DNA of 20,122 bases, taken from assembly GCA_003561715.1 (NCBI GenBank), contig PWVU01000094.1:1-20122 (forward strand), in the 5' to 3' direction. The position numbers were made by a program, and so were the translations under genes. A model generated the notes under the pieces. It was not told where the DNA came from. It was given only the letters and a program-made list of their open reading frames with translations, and made no database searches. Shown piece after piece: positions 20,068-20,122 of the stretch; position 1 is the stretch's first letter; each line of letters opens with the position of its first letter. The DNA is from Candidatus Kaiserbacteria bacterium (GTDB lineage Bacteria; Patescibacteriota; Minisyncoccia; Phycocordibacterales; UBA12088).

Positions 20068-20122
20068 CGGCTTCAGAGACACTTGCGCGAGTAACAGTGT
20101 TTGCTACTAGAGTCAGTTCATA

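Overview
The window looks like a chromosomal piece of a member of the Candidate Phyla Radiation (Patescibacteria), most likely the Parcubacteria side. This is an inference from gene content and protein style: LemA and HtpX in one neighbourhood, the order secG / membrane-anchored solute-binding protein / RNase J, a pseudopilin with a tiny membrane partner, two separate DNA glycosylases, and several small NUDIX and MazG-like proteins. Base composition is close to balanced. Coding is dense and mostly on the minus strand. No phage, transposase, CRISPR array or integrase is seen.

Layout. 1-250: tRNA-Ser(GGA) on the minus strand, with an 18-bp inverted copy of its 3' end just beyond it. 255-3358: a soluble diguanylate cyclase (AGDEF variant) with its own promoter and a terminator-like leader hairpin, then a half-size ABC exporter preceded by a possible 55-aa small ORF. 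3380-8824: a minus-strand series of lemA, a NUDIX hydrolase, a DUF6159-like membrane protein with an apparent frameshift in a T8 run, a MazG-like pyrophosphohydrolase, a NUDIX-fold protein that has lost its catalytic residues, htpX, a 63-aa membrane protein, a GspG-like pseudopilin and a hypothetical protein. 8921-9260: three tandem copies (about 119-nt period) of a structured non-coding element whose closing stem is kept by compensatory changes. 9266-11524: a strong bidirectional terminator, groEL, groES, and a divergent promoter region shared with secG. 11525-17144 (plus strand): secG, an SBP_bac_5 protein, RNase J with a long basic disordered N-terminus, and an MFS transporter. 17159-20067 (minus): MutY-like glycosylase, PspC protein, HAD phosphatase, endonuclease III.

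Functional themes are envelope protein quality control and secretion (LemA, HtpX, GroESL, SecG, PspC), nucleotide-pool and DNA repair (NUDIX, MazG-like, MutY, Nth), RNA decay (RNase J) and surface functions (pseudopilin, ABC and MFS transporters, solute-binding protein).

The most notable observations are the tandem structured element at 8921-9260; the loss of the iron-sulfur cluster cysteines from both HhH-GPD glycosylases (in Nth all four are replaced without any gap); a NUDIX paralogue with its catalytic helix residues replaced; and a repeated promoter layout in which a -10 hexamer lies only 6-10 nt upstream of the start codon in seven genes, which predicts leaderless mRNAs.
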